From: Fulvia fulva
Lineage: Eukaryota > Ascomycota > Dothideomycetes > Mycosphaerellales > Mycosphaerellaceae
DNA: 64,000 nucleotides
Assembly (NCBI RefSeq): GCF_020509005.1
Contig: NC_063015.1
Span: 1,674,001-1,738,000 of the forward strand
Direction of reading: 5' to 3'
Numbering within the stretch: position 1 is the first letter of the stretch; each line of letters starts with the position of its first letter. Shown here piece by piece: positions 1-10,261 of this stretch. The position numbers and the translations under genes were made by a program. The notes under the pieces were generated by a model. It searched no databases. It was not told the origin of the DNA and was given only the letters and a program-made list of their open reading frames with translations.

Positions 1-1102
1 TGAGAACCTGGAAGTGTCTTCTTTTTGTGGTGAGAAACGGTAGCAGCAGAGTATTACTCACGATGATGTGCCAATCGCATTGAAACCACACATCCAGTCC
101 TAGGCAACCCTCGCATCGCCAGCGCTCTATCAAGGCAACAGGAGAGGTCCATGTGATCAAGAGCTTGGCAGAAGAGACCCGGGAAAGTGCGCTCGGCAGT
201 GTCTGGCAGGCACACGCATAGCCTCGCGTGCCTCGTAGTCGGAAGCAGTGTGATCCTGTCCGGGTAGCACGCGTGATGATAACCCGAGTGCATATCGCAG
301 CGGTCAGCTGTGGCACCGGACTGACAGCATAGACAAAAGCAGAACGATCGCTAAGAAGCACTGGCGTTGCTGGAGGCTGATGAACACACCAGCATGAAGA
401 TTACGCTCTACGCAACAGCCTCAGGAAACAGGACCGAGTCGCTCACGCCGCATGTCGAGGTCCAATAGCAAGTACGACACGCTCGCAGATCGTGTGAGTT
501 GTCGTCATCCCTTCGAGAGATGGCATTCATGACAAGCCGGCAGTGTCGAATACGCATTGAAGAGACATGAACGTGGCGAAGTGACGGAAGACAGAAGGTG
601 ATGGTATATATCAATAGGCGAAGCATTGTCATACTCATAACCTATAAGTCATGAGCGCTCTTGTTATTATGATGCAAGCCTTACAGGGATTAGCGCGACA
701 GCGAACCAGCCGAACAGCCATCGTCAACGTCACCCTCCTCCACCTCAGAGCCTGCTTCCACAGTTTTTTGCCGTCATGATGGAACACGGTAGCTAACTCA
801 TTGGCACGCCCACCAAATGTTGGCGCCCAAGCTGATCAAAGAAGCTGGAGCTTCTTTGTGTGGATGCCATCGCATGCCGTCAGTCCGCCCATGCGTACGG
901 CATTGTGCCACCTGTGCCATATGACGCAAGCATGAACGATGTGGAACACGACATCTAGGCATGGCCGCGTGCCATACATATGTATGCTGTCACGTGGCTG
1001 TCCGAGTCTTGTTGGACGACGCCCTTTCCCTTGCTGTAAACGAGTCTTTTTTTTTCGCTAGAACGATCAATACCTTTCTTGGGATATACCGAACAGCACA
1101 GC
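1..1102. other. Intergenic; no supported gene
   Basis: Base composition is that of ordinary single-copy sequence, with CA and TG present. Open frames here are short, lack family features and have no coding support that I can see. The last 60 bases before the next gene hold a T-run and pyrimidine-rich stretch typical of a fungal core promoter or leader. Confidence 0.5.
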
Positions 1103-2962
1103 ATGTCAGGCGAAGGACAAAGTGGAAGAGGTGTGACTGATGCTCTCACAGCTGGTGTCAACTACCTCACCGGCTCGAGCAATACTACAGCGACTGGCAA
1201 CTCTGCCATCCACCAAGATGGCGTGGAGCACATTCAGAACAAGCTGAATGAGAGAGGTGACTCGGGCCGTCTTGCTATACCTGAGATAGCAGACCCTAAT
1301 CTGATTGCAGATCCAAACACGATCTCGACACCCGGTCTCTCGTCTCAAGATACTCCAGGAACCAGCAGCAGGAATTTCCCGCTGAACACATCAGGTTCCA
1401 CGTCCCAGTCCGGCCTCAGTCAGGAAGGTCGTCCGCAGACATTGCCAACATCTGAGCTCGAGCAGCGAGAGCTTGTGAGAGGAGAGCGAGGTGAACAGAC
1501 CGGTCTTCCACGCCAGGTCGCAGATTCGTATCGCACCGCACCAGATGTCGCTCCTCAAACGACAGGGAGTGCAGAAGCTATTCACGATAAGCGTGAAGTG
1601 CAGCAAGAGCTTGAGGGTATCGTGGCACAGCCAGCGCCAGCCACTAGCGAGGGTGTTGGTCATGGCACTGGGGCGGCTCTTGGTAGCGGTGTCATCAGCA
1701 GCTCTCACACTGGTGCAGCACAGTCTGGCGCAGTCGCACCACAATCCGCTACCGGTACCCACGGCGTGCATGGCAGTGGCTACCCGGCTGTAGGAACCGA
1801 ACAGACAGTCACTGGCATCCACCCGGGAGCTTACACCGATAGTGGTGTGCGTGGCGGAGGTGTCGGTACCACGAACCAGACAGGAGGTGTTGGTCCCGTG
1901 GGAGGTGCAAGCACATTGAGTTCAGCACCGGGTCAGTACAACCAAGGTGTTGATTTCACCGGCCACAGATCAGCAGAAGAGGTTGCCGGCCACGTGGCCG
2001 GTCTCGATGCTGAGAGCACTCGCGGTGTTCCAGCGCCAAAGGCAGGTTGGCACCCCGATAGTGATGCTGCTGCGGATGGCAGTGAGCGTGGCGCAAAGGA
2101 TCTTAGTGCTCCAGGTTTTACCGCTGGCGCAGCACATGCAACAAGCGGTGCAGGGCTAGCTGACCGCACGAGGGACGACCCAGCTTTTGACAAGTCTGGT
2201 CACTCGACAAACTCTGATCTCACTGCTGGCGCGGCTGGTCTCGGTGCCGGTGCTGTCCTGTCGAACAGCACTCGCGACGACCCAGCACACGACCCATCTG
2301 GCACCTTTGTACCTACCACCCAGCTTGATGGCAGCGATCGTCAAGCTCACACTTCGGAGCATCACACGTCTGCTCTCGGTGCAGCAGCTGGCGGAGCCGG
2401 TCTAGCTGCTGGAGTAGCAGGCGCAGAAGCCACCCGCCTTCACGACAACGACACCACCCGCAAGGAGCGAACAGACCCTACAGACATAGCCACCGACAAG
2501 TTCCGAAGAGACCCAACCCACTCAGCCTCTGACGACGCAGTCCTCGGCTCCTCCGCCGCAGGCCACCAAGCCAGCCGCGGCGAGACCGGCACGAGCGCCA
2601 GCGACCTCAACAGCACCTCAAAAGAGCGTACAGACCCCACAGACAGCGCAACAGAGAAGCTCCGCAAGGACCCAGCACACTCTGCGTCTGACGACCACGT
2701 CCTAGGAAGCGATGCACAAGGTGCGCAGGCCAACCGTGGCGAGCACGTTGATCACAAACACCCTGAGGGACACCAGCTCCAGCCCACTTCGACTGGTAAG
2801 GACGATCCGTACTGGCAGGGCAAGGAGTCTGCGCGCGAGCACCTGGAGCATGAAGCTCGCGAGGGTAGGACTGTGAAGGAGAACCCAGATTCTATCCCGA
2901 CTGCGGGAGGTGAGAAGTTGGGTAGGAAGCATTGGGGAGAGTCGAAAAAACTCCCAGAGTAA
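1103..2962 (+). CDS. Hydrophilic repeat-containing hypothetical protein, 619 aa
   Basis: A single long open frame. I start it at the first ATG (1103); the frame is open slightly further upstream but only with a TTG. The protein has no signal peptide or membrane segment. It is rich in Gly, Ala, Ser, Thr, Asp and His and is built of degenerate repeats: two TRDDPA units in the middle and, near the C-terminus, two copies of a roughly 53-residue unit starting about residues 454 and 507 (KERTDPTD, then KF/LR-DP-HSASDD, VLGS, and RGE). The C-terminus is charged (ends GESKKLPE). I recognise no catalytic domain. The composition resembles intrinsically disordered, LEA-like or stress-related fungal proteins, but that is only a resemblance. 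The minus-strand gene downstream is convergent. Confidence 0.8.
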   Translation: MSGEGQSGRGVTDALTAGVNYLTGSSNTTATGNSAIHQDGVEHIQNKLNERGDSGRLAIPEIADPNLIADPNTISTPGLSSQDTPGTSSRNFPLNTSGSTSQSGLSQEGRPQTLPTSELEQRELVRGERGEQTGLPRQVADSYRTAPDVAPQTTGSAEAIHDKREVQQELEGIVAQPAPATSEGVGHGTGAALGSGVISSSHTGAAQSGAVAPQSATGTHGVHGSGYPAVGTEQTVTGIHPGAYTDSGVRGGGVGTTNQTGGVGPVGGASTLSSAPGQYNQGVDFTGHRSAEEVAGHVAGLDAESTRGVPAPKAGWHPDSDAAADGSERGAKDLSAPGFTAGAAHATSGAGLADRTRDDPAFDKSGHSTNSDLTAGAAGLGAGAVLSNSTRDDPAHDPSGTFVPTTQLDGSDRQAHTSEHHTSALGAAAGGAGLAAGVAGAEATRLHDNDTTRKERTDPTDIATDKFRRDPTHSASDDAVLGSSAAGHQASRGETGTSASDLNSTSKERTDPTDSATEKLRKDPAHSASDDHVLGSDAQGAQANRGEHVDHKHPEGHQLQPTSTGKDDPYWQGKESAREHLEHEAREGRTVKENPDSIPTAGGEKLGRKHWGESKKLPE

Positions 2963-3068
2963 TTACAGCATTATGAATGTATGCATATAGTCACGAGAGC
3001 AATGACCATGATTGAGTATGATTCTGGCTGTGCATGTCAGTGCAGCTCCCTGGCTAGCAGCTCCCTGG

Positions 3069-3793
3069 CTAGAACTGTTCAGCAAACCTAACACTCCAAT
3101 CCTCTCGCGAAACCTTGTGCGGCCCAGTTTGTTGGCGATCATTTGGACCAGAGTATCTAATCTCGCTCAACGCCGGGAAATTCTGTAAGATCGGCCGCAA
3201 GTCTTTGGCAAGCACTCGCAGAGCACGCAGGAGAAGTTCATCCTCGATACGGTCCTCGTCGTCTCCACGCACATACTGCACCACGAACCGAATAGTCTTC
3301 AATTCTGTCATGACTCGTAGACGTCTACAGACTGGGATATAATGCTCGGAGAACTGGAAGGAGACGGTCAAGTGCTTGATGCTAACAGATCGCACGGGAC
3401 TTGTCCAGGTCCAGAACTGCCCAGGCCTATCTACGTCGTCTTTTGGGAAGCGAGGATCCTGCGCAAGGAGGTCATAACTGCTTAGTACGAGGTGGTCGCG
3501 GTGATAAAAGAGTGCTGCTGCCTCCCAGTAGACAAGTCGACAGGTCCGCAAGAAGACCAGGATCCGAGCTGTGATTGGCTTATCGTCCGTATCCAGACTG
3601 AGCGCCATGTATGAAAGGGGCAATATTCCCATTGCTGCACCGAATTCTGTGTCCTCAAGGGCAGTTACCACGAACCTGAAGATTGGATTCCTGATTTCTG
3701 GAGGGATGTTGAAGAGATTGATTCTTTCTGCGTGTTCTCGGGATACTCCGAGAGGGTCCTGAGGATCGTGTTCTTGGTGGTTCGCGGTGCCAT
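3069..3793 (-). pseudogene. 2EXR/F-box-like protein gene with an apparent frameshift
   Basis: From about 3745 down to 3069 one minus frame encodes a fungal 2EXR-type protein: an N-terminal IPPEIRNPIF motif (the LPxEIRNxIY box of this family), then CRLVYWEAAALFYH (the CRxxxxEAxxLFY motif) and a charged C-terminal half. There is no good ATG in that frame. The well-placed ATG is at 3793, about 50 bp below a TATA-like sequence (3843-3854), and opens a different frame that ends near 3668. The two frames would join by a single-base change near 3722 (around GAAAGAATC). An intron that skips the motif is possible (GTATCC to CTTCAG) but would remove the family signature. I read it as a frameshifted gene or a sequence error. 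Function of the family is unknown. Confidence 0.55.
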
Positions 3794-4305
3794 GATGGTA
3801 TTGTGTGTTGACGTCGCAGTAATGTTAGCAGGAACGTGAAATGTGTATATATGCGGGCCATGGCTGAGGACATTTGCCAAGTTTTGGAGAATGTTGAGTA
3901 GCTCTGAACAACAGCTGCAGGTAGCTGCCTACCGAATTTGCTTATCAGCTCAGTTCCTGCAACTCAAGCAAACAAAGGTAGGTCATCTGGCCTGGCTCTG
4001 AACAAAGCTTAAGCATCAGGTAGACCTTCCCCAAGCCGGCGTGCGATGGGGGACCGATCTGCGGACCAATACGATCGATGACATTCTGTACAGAACCTCC
4101 TTGTCACTTGCTTCATCGGCCGATTCAGTGTTAGATGACATTGCTGTAAGATGAATGTCGATGTGGTAGAAGGCAGGAGTGTAATGGAAATGCAGGAAGG
4201 AAGAACAACTCGGCTGAAATGCTCGCTTAGTCATTCGCCAAAAGTCTATCGATACTCGACCAAAATTTACAACGTCGTCTTCCTCAATGTCTCATAGCAC
4301 AACCT
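3794..4305. other. Divergent intergenic region
   Basis: It lies between the divergent 2EXR-like gene (minus) and TMA23 (plus). A TATA-like minus-strand sequence is at 3843-3854. I see no further gene; the minus-strand open frame at 4016-4234 looks like chance. Confidence 0.45.
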
Positions 4306-4947
4306 ATGGACGCCGCTTCCTACCTCAAGCGCCAAGGCTGGCGCGGCGATGGCCATTCCCTTGATCAGACCGGTCGCGGGATCAGCAGGCCCCTTCTGGT
4401 CAGCAAGAAGGTCGATGTCCTCGGTGTAGGTCTGAACAAGCACGCCGATGTCTCGGATCAGTGGTGGATGCGCGCATATGACCAAGGCTTGAAGGACCTC
4501 GGTACTGGCAAGAGGACTGCATTGGCAGATGTGAGGGAGAAGGGACATCTGTACGGTGGACTGTACGGACGATTTGTGAAGGGCGATGGCGTGGCAGGCA
4601 CATTCGAGACACCGACGCCAGAGGACAGTGGGGTTGAGATGCCAGAAATGGCAGTGAAGAAGAGGAAGCGAGGTGATGTGACGGGAAGCAAGGTCGAGAA
4701 AAAAGGGAAGCCTGGGAAGGATACCGGCAGGAACTCGAAGACGAAAAACAACGACAGCGCGACCCGACTGCCAACAACGGACGACAGCACCTTAGACAAG
4801 AAAGCTATGCGAGAAGCGAAAGCTGCCAAGAAGCAAGCAAAGCGGGACCTCAGGGCAGAGAAGGCCAAAGCTGCAGGTATTGAGCAAGTGACAGTGGAGC
4901 AGTCCGACAAGAAGAAGGCGAAACGACCAAAAGGTGCCACAGGATGA
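4306..4947 (+). CDS. TMA23: TMA23-like G-patch nucleolar protein
   Basis: 213 aa from ATG 4306 to TGA 4947. The N-terminus (residues about 5-45) is a G-patch of the TMA23 type: YLKRQGWRGDGHSL, then RPLLVSKKVDVLGVG with the spaced glycines, followed by the WW-containing helix (DQWWMRAYDQGLKDL) seen in TMA23 orthologues. From about residue 118 the protein is Lys/Arg/Ala-rich with several basic clusters (KKRKRGD, KKAKRPKG) that look like nuclear/nucleolar localisation signals. Yeast TMA23 is a nucleolar ribosome-biogenesis factor; that role is carried over by family only. No intron is needed. The gene is divergent from the upstream 2EXR-like gene. Confidence 0.85.
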   Translation: MDAASYLKRQGWRGDGHSLDQTGRGISRPLLVSKKVDVLGVGLNKHADVSDQWWMRAYDQGLKDLGTGKRTALADVREKGHLYGGLYGRFVKGDGVAGTFETPTPEDSGVEMPEMAVKKRKRGDVTGSKVEKKGKPGKDTGRNSKTKNNDSATRLPTTDDSTLDKKAMREAKAAKKQAKRDLRAEKAKAAGIEQVTVEQSDKKKAKRPKGATG

Positions 4948-5315
4948 AGCGATGCCTGATTCTCCGCGGATCCCTTGATGGATTCGCGCGAGCGAGAGAA
5001 TCCGAGATACCATCCCGTTCAGTGCACGATCGTGCTATGGGTTTGTGCCGTGTGACAGGACGCCTGGCCGACAAAGCACCTGCAACGAAGCTATGGAGAA
5101 CGATAGAAAAGCATCCCCGGAGCGAATAAATCCTGATGTGTGCATACTCTAACCCCTCGGCGATGTTTCGCAAAGGCGACTCAGAGCATACAGTACTACG
5201 CCGAGGGCACCTTCGCAAAATCCCGTCTCCAGCAACCAGCATCAACCAGTATGTCTGGCCAAGAGCTAGAGCCGTGTTCTCTTACCCAGTCCTGACTCGA
5301 AGACTTTCTGCGCTA
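4948..5315. other. Intergenic; nothing recognised
   Basis: Between TMA23 and the broken 2EXR-like gene. Short open frames occur on both strands but none shows a motif or a credible start context. Confidence 0.4.
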
Positions 5316-5898
5316 TCAGTCTTCCCTCCACGCAGGTTCAAGCGAGATAGCCAAAGGACGCAACATCTCAAGGACTTTGAGACACCTTTCCCACGATAGT
5401 CCTGCCCTCTGCGCGGCTGTACGTGTAGCAGTCGTAATGACCTCGACTTGTGGTCCACGCGAACGACCCTCGGGGCCAAGACCCCAGCAGCGTTCATTTT
5501 GAACCTCTTTACACCAGACCATGATACTGCTCCAACCAGGACGTCTACCAACAGGCAGATAACCCGAGAATTCGTCAGTTCGCTTGGAAATGTGTTCCAG
5601 TTGTCTCAAAAAGCGCACCGCAGAGGCTCGCAGCGCAGTTGATGATGGGGACGCTGAAGGTGTTGTCGTCCCAGTACACCTTCAAACTCTGCGTGTGGAT
5701 CTGGCGGCAAACTTGGAGGAGCGCTGGCTCTCGAGTTTGGGTGGCGACACTAATCGGGTCGGACTCGAGCAAGGTGTATCGGTATTTCTGGTTCCTGAGT
5801 TCTGCAGGCAGGCAGAGAAGTGGTGAGTTCTGGTCGTGGTGGTCAGCAGGAAGGACGTTGAAGCCACCGCGGGGCCGTCGTGACAAGACACCAGGCAT
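5316..5898 (-). pseudogene. Second 2EXR-like gene, broken into two frames
   Basis: The first frame (5898 to 5575) gives 107 aa with the family hallmarks LCLPAELRNQKYRYTLLE and ALLQVCRQIHTQSLKVYW, ending at a TGA shortly after ALFETTGTHF. The next frame (from about 5618 down to 5316) overlaps it and continues as a plausible C-terminal half (VGRRPGWSSIMVWCKEVQNE, then a helical GLSWERCLKVLEML segment). The two halves look like one ancestral protein separated by a frame change. I tested a 74-nt GT-AG intron with an ACTGAC branch-like site, but it does not restore the second frame. Probably a pseudogene or a gene with unresolved structure. It is a paralogue of the gene at 3069-3793. Confidence 0.5.
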
Positions 5899-6140
5899 TG
5901 ATCAATATTGTGGAGTGGCAGGAAACCTGAGAATGAGATATTGACAGAAAGACACAATCCCGCACGGGACCTACCCGTCATAATACAATCCTGTTTACTG
6001 ATATAGGTGTGAAGTATGAAGTAACTTGGTACATCGTGCTCATTTGTACTTACCGTTTCTGAATACGACAGGTACACGCTACGTTCTACTAGTCACGTCA
6101 GTCTGCTACGGCTGCGTTATGATTGCAGCATCTGAGGCGC

Positions 6141-7388
6141 TCAAGCAGCAGGAGGTGCGAAGTCCACGAGCTCTGCCATGCGGTTATCAACCGCCAGACG
6201 ATAATGGTAGTAAACGTCATCGACCTGAGGCCATCTAATCAGGCCTTCCCCAGAGGCGTGGTAGACATCCTGGATTGCCGGGTCCCATTCTTCGATAAAG
6301 AATCGCTTGAAATCTTCACCCATGGGGCGATGCATGACTGTGATCAGCGGAGCTGCGTACACATCAGTGCCCGTCAAGAGATAATGAGCAAGCTGCATGG
6401 TGTTGTTCAGCCACAGAGGGAGGGCCTGTCCATCGTCCCACAGACTCACAGCGTATTCCCTGATCTCGTCAATCACATGGAGAAGCTCCGCGGCGTCCTC
6501 TCTGGCCAGCCTAGACTCAGACAAATTCGAAATGCGGTCAAATGCTCCTTGGATATCTTCCGCTGCGAGTTCGCGAAGATATCCCCGCTCCGCGGCTGCC
6601 TCCTCATCGGTTTGGATTGCTTCCCACAGCTCCGGGTTAGCTGCGTTAAGGGCATCTTCGGCCCTGTTCCAAATGACGTGTCGGATTCCTCTTGGGCGAT
6701 CAATTTGGACAGTTTCGTGATCGTGGGCCGCATTTGAGGCGCCTCTAGAATTATATCTCGGACACGGGTTTCCGATGTTCCAATGACCAGAGCCCTCTTT
6801 GGCCTCTTTGCCGCAAATATAGCAAAACCCGGACCGACAAGCAGGGACGCCACATGTCATGTGATTGCATCCATCTTTTATTGACACTGGAGTGGTGCAC
6901 TTTGGACAGATCTGATAGTCGACGCCTCTGGTAATTCCCTCGAACGCTTCGTCGGCCTTCGGTATCGTGGCACATCTGTGATCCTCGGTTAGTCCTGTGA
7001 CAAGCACAGCGCATACACCACAAGAACGTGAAGAGCAGTCGGTGCACTCTTTGACGTTTTGCTCGGTGCTAATCGCACCAAGGAACCTACCACACTGTGG
7101 TCCAGCACAGTAGTGTCTATTCTTTGGGAGAACGCTTCGCTCAGTCTGTATAGCGGACCACTTCGCCAGGAAGGAGCCGTAAAAGTGCCCTCGTATACTG
7201 TCGGTAAGTACAACCTCTTGCCCGGACCATCTGACAGGATAGCTTGACTCGTCGATCAAAGCCTGGTTGAACATTGGCTTGAGCTTGCTCTCGAAGCAAG
7301 TGACGCAGACATGGTAATCGTTGAGCACGATAGCAGAGCCGTCGTGGATGTCGTCGAGACAGTCGATACATTCATATGTCTCGCTCAT
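6141..7388 (-). CDS. RBR-type (RING-IBR-RING2) E3 ubiquitin ligase-like protein, 415 aa
   Basis: The frame is open further upstream, but I start it at ATG 7388 because a TATA-like element (minus strand, about 7430-7438) lies just above and the cysteine domain begins directly after it. Cysteines: C7, C10, C28 and C31 form a reduced RING1-like pair set; C94, C99, C115, C118, C123, C126, H137 and C139 form the IBR; C161, C164, C174, C179, C184, C189 and C192 form RING2. C174 in DGCNHMTC aligns with the catalytic cysteine of RBR ligases, which takes ubiquitin from the E2 before passing it to substrate. The C-terminal 200 residues are helical, with no domain I recognise. RING1 seems shorter than in parkin-type enzymes, so E2 binding may be unusual. 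No intron is needed. Confidence 0.85.
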   Translation of the reverse strand: MSETYECIDCLDDIHDGSAIVLNDYHVCVTCFESKLKPMFNQALIDESSYPVRWSGQEVVLTDSIRGHFYGSFLAKWSAIQTERSVLPKNRHYCAGPQCGRFLGAISTEQNVKECTDCSSRSCGVCAVLVTGLTEDHRCATIPKADEAFEGITRGVDYQICPKCTTPVSIKDGCNHMTCGVPACRSGFCYICGKEAKEGSGHWNIGNPCPRYNSRGASNAAHDHETVQIDRPRGIRHVIWNRAEDALNAANPELWEAIQTDEEAAAERGYLRELAAEDIQGAFDRISNLSESRLAREDAAELLHVIDEIREYAVSLWDDGQALPLWLNNTMQLAHYLLTGTDVYAAPLITVMHRPMGEDFKRFFIEEWDPAIQDVYHASGEGLIRWPQVDDVYYHYRLAVDNRMAELVDFAPPAA

Positions 7389-8325
7389 GGTTGGTGTAGT
7401 TGAGTCAGGTGTGTGGTTCTGGGTGTTTTTTCTTATACTCTGCATGGCGATGAAAGCTCGCGCCACGGCCGCTGCCATATATGCAGGTCGTATGAACAGA
7501 GGCATTTGGCCCACGAGCCTGCCTGTGCCTTTGATTTTCATCAAAGCGACGTGGCTAATTGTGTATTCGTTGTTCTCGTGTCCACGACAAAGACGATCCT
7601 TGTGCCTGATCCCTCTTCTCTTGTCCAATGTGGCCCTCCTCGGGTTGGGACACAAAGGCAGGCCCCGTCATCGACATTGTACGAGCTCGCCTCTTCACCC
7701 TCTTGGCTACGACGCTGTTCGGCTTGGGTAGCTGTGTACTGCCCGCATGCCTGCTAGCTCTTGCGGTGTGGTCTTATCGATCGAGGAGGCCCACTTTGGC
7801 TCAAGGGCGAAACGGCATCGAGAAGGCGCGGCTCCCATGCTAGATAATGTTGCGAATGCACATAGAGTCAGTCATTCACTTCACTTGGTAGGGGGGGCCC
7901 GTGATAGCCATCACCCAGTGTCATGGCATCTGCGTGTTGTCGATGTCGTGGTTCATCTTCGATCGCAGCTCCGGCTTTGGCCGATGAAAAGGCGGCAGGC
8001 CCGCTGAGTGGCACCATCGCTTCCTGGCTGCGAACTCTCATGTCCACTTCCTCTCGACAAATTGCTTGAACGGAGCGAATGCCTCATCAAATGCCGCTTG
8101 AGTCGCAAAGAAACGCCGGCTTCTGTATAATGACGTCCAACCAATATCCGAAAGGCGGCAGTGCCTGTAGTGCGCCTATCTATTACCTTTGCCCGGGTAG
8201 CAGGTATCTTGCTCTCTTTGTTGACACCTAAAAGACAGATACCACTGACGGGGTGATCACTATTGGAAGAGCTTACAGCATTGAAGTATACCACCATAGC
8301 CATCACATATCGACGTTTCCGCGAT
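7389..8325. other. Divergent intergenic region
   Basis: It separates the RBR ligase gene (minus) from the NTF2-like gene (plus). It holds the RBR core promoter (TATA-like, about 7430-7438). A G-run is at 7891-7898. No convincing gene is visible on either strand. Confidence 0.45.
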
Positions 8326-8877
8326 ATGCTATCCGCCCAGCAGCCAGCAGACCCACTCAGGAAGGATAGTATGGACGTGGCACCCAACACCGCTCTGCAC
8401 GCCTCGAAGCAAGCGCCACTTGGCCGGCATGCACCGCTGGCCGGAGGCCGTGATGGATTGAGGGTCGTGGCTCCTAGCAAGACCGTCATGCCTTCTCGAA
8501 TGGTCATCAAGATGCTCGAGAGGAAGTGCTTGCGACACATCGAGGCCGTCCACCACAGGGACTTTTTCGAAGGCGGAGCTATCTGGACCGACAAGACTGA
8601 TTCTTGGGAAGCAGAGATGCCCTTCGTTACCGAGGAGCAAATGTCTCTGCACCAATACGTCAAGGCCTGGCAAGTGCTTGCGAGGCAGTACCCGGAATAT
8701 GGCATTCATTGTACGGGTATGTCGACTTCCATTGAGGGGTCCTCAGCATCCGTTCGCGCCGATCTGGAGGTTACTGGCATGCCATCTGGTGTTGTTCGCC
8801 GGAACGTCAGCATTGCCAGTTTTGAGCTTGTGGACGGCAAGTGGCTCGCCACGAAGTTCACAACAGCTCCGTCGTGA
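8326..8877 (+). CDS. NTF2/SnoaL-like fold hypothetical protein
   Basis: The first ATG in the frame is 8326 (183 aa); an ATG at 8371 (168 aa) has a better start context (AGTATGG) and may be the true start. Residues from about 70 look like the cone-shaped NTF2/SnoaL fold: an N-terminal helix (SRMVIKMLERKCLRHIEAVH), a FFEGGAIWTDKTDSWE segment, a helix around EEQMSLHQYVKAWQVLARQ, then strands ending in IASFELVDGKWLATKF, the usual last strand pair of this fold. Such domains act as small-molecule enzymes or as binding domains, and no catalytic pair is obvious here. There is no signal peptide. Confidence 0.65.
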   Translation: MLSAQQPADPLRKDSMDVAPNTALHASKQAPLGRHAPLAGGRDGLRVVAPSKTVMPSRMVIKMLERKCLRHIEAVHHRDFFEGGAIWTDKTDSWEAEMPFVTEEQMSLHQYVKAWQVLARQYPEYGIHCTGMSTSIEGSSASVRADLEVTGMPSGVVRRNVSIASFELVDGKWLATKFTTAPS

Positions 8878-9630
8878 GTGATGACATTCCACTTCCGCAA
8901 GTCGTATAGCGACGACAGTCTTCTTCTCTCTCAGTGGAGTTATGATAAACGGCCACGAGCCTAGAGGGTCATTCTGCGACTGGGAGCGAGCACTGTTCAC
9001 ATGAGTCCTCGTATAAAGCTGGAGCCTCAAGGAAGGTGGAACTTCAGGAAAGCTCTGAGCTCATCCTTAGACCACTGTTTGCCATGGTATCCGAGCCTTC
9101 CAACCAGAAGTACCCTGCGTTGGTACTGTCTTTCCTGCCTGCACAGCTGTGGGCTTGACAGGTGAACAGGCAGCTGGACACGAGTACAGAGTGCCCGGAT
9201 ATTGGACGAACAACGACGACATCCAAGCTGGCTTACGACGACAAGTGCTTAGCATCTCTTATCTTCTTCCCGCGGAGGAAGAAAGAGTCCGTTACCCATG
9301 CAGCTTTCCACGTTGTTTGAAGGACCCTTCCTTGGCCGAACGTCATTCCTGCCAAGAAAGGTTCATGAACAAGGCGGCCACAGCCAAGTTGTCCCTCTCG
9401 CCGCGGAGCTATTGCGAATCGCAGAGACAACGAATGCTGGTATTGGGCTTGTTCTGGACCCTTCACAGCTATACAGCGATGCTTGTCGGCCTACTTTGTC
9501 GTGGTATCTGTCGTCATGCTTGTGGTCAATGTGCTTGGATATGCAGCCCAAGATATGGTTGGCTTGGATGACATCGTGAGGCATTGAGCAATGCCGTACG
9601 ATGAGGCTGTAGCCAGCCAGGACAGGAGTT
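8878..9630. other. Intergenic; nothing recognised
   Basis: Several short overlapping open frames on both strands, none with motifs or compositional signs of a protein. I leave them out. Confidence 0.4.
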
Positions 9631-9880
9631 GATATATAGGTAACATGCGCGTCCTCGATGACACGACTGTCAAATCCAATATACAATACCTCTCCAGAAC
9701 ACAGAGCACCCATCATACTGCCAAACAAACACAACAAGCACCACAATCAGCATTAGACAACCAGCAGTCAAATCACATCCTGCGAAGCTTCAGGAACCAA
9801 CACAATTCAACCTGTTCTAACAACATCACCGGACTCAACATCACCAAACTCAACAGACCTACAACACCACCGTCATCAAA
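9631..9880 (+). promoter_or_regulatory. TATA box and CA-rich 5' leader of the small gene at 9881
   Basis: A TATA element (GATATATAGG, 9631-9640) is followed about 30-40 bp later by roughly 200 bp that is strikingly poor in G and rich in CA, AAC and ACA (from about 9690). Such leaders are typical of well-expressed fungal mRNAs. It ends in ATCAAAATG, a strong fungal start context. Confidence 0.6.
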
Positions 9881-10081
9881 ATGTGCTTCGGTCGCCGCCC
9901 ACAACGAGTACAAGGGCCGGTCATCATTGAGAAGCCACGATACTCTTCCTCTTCATCACGATTCGGAGGCGGCTATGGTCGACCAGGATACTGCGCCCCA
10001 GCACCGAGAGCAGCATACGGGAGAGGCATGATGGGTCGATCCGCTGGAGGGTTTGGTGGAAGGCGAAGGGTGTACTGCTAG
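9881..10081 (+). CDS. Small Gly/Arg-rich basic protein, 66 aa
   Basis: ATG 9881 sits in a near-ideal context (ATCAAAATG) and ends at TAG 10081. The protein begins MCFGRRPQRVQ, has a Ser run, then Gly/Arg/Tyr-rich sequence (FGGGYGRPGY, GRGMMGRSAGGFGGRRR) and ends in VYC. There is no signal peptide or membrane segment. The RGG-like composition suggests RNA association or a disordered role, but I do not recognise a family. The credible TATA box and leader raise confidence that it is a real gene despite its size. Confidence 0.65.
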   Translation: MCFGRRPQRVQGPVIIEKPRYSSSSSRFGGGYGRPGYCAPAPRAAYGRGMMGRSAGGFGGRRRVYC

Positions 10082-10261
10082 ATGATGCTCGGCGAGCGTA
10101 CACTGTTAGCATATCAGCGTTGCATTGTTTCGGAGTGTCATGATAGCATATTGTATGATCAATAACGTCTACTTTAACGCGATTACAGTAGGCTGAGGCG
10201 CTATTGCCATTCTTCGAGAACTTGAGCCACTTTCAAGACCACCGCAACATCAAGGAGACTC

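Noticed and set aside
6123..6737. Plus-strand open frame opposite the RBR ligase
   Set aside because: The minus-strand frame has a full RBR cysteine pattern; this one is its antisense shadow.
7953..8705. Long minus-strand open frame opposite the NTF2-like gene
   Set aside because: It lies antisense to a better-supported protein, has Cys/Ser/Arg-rich composition without motif, and no good start; a shadow frame.
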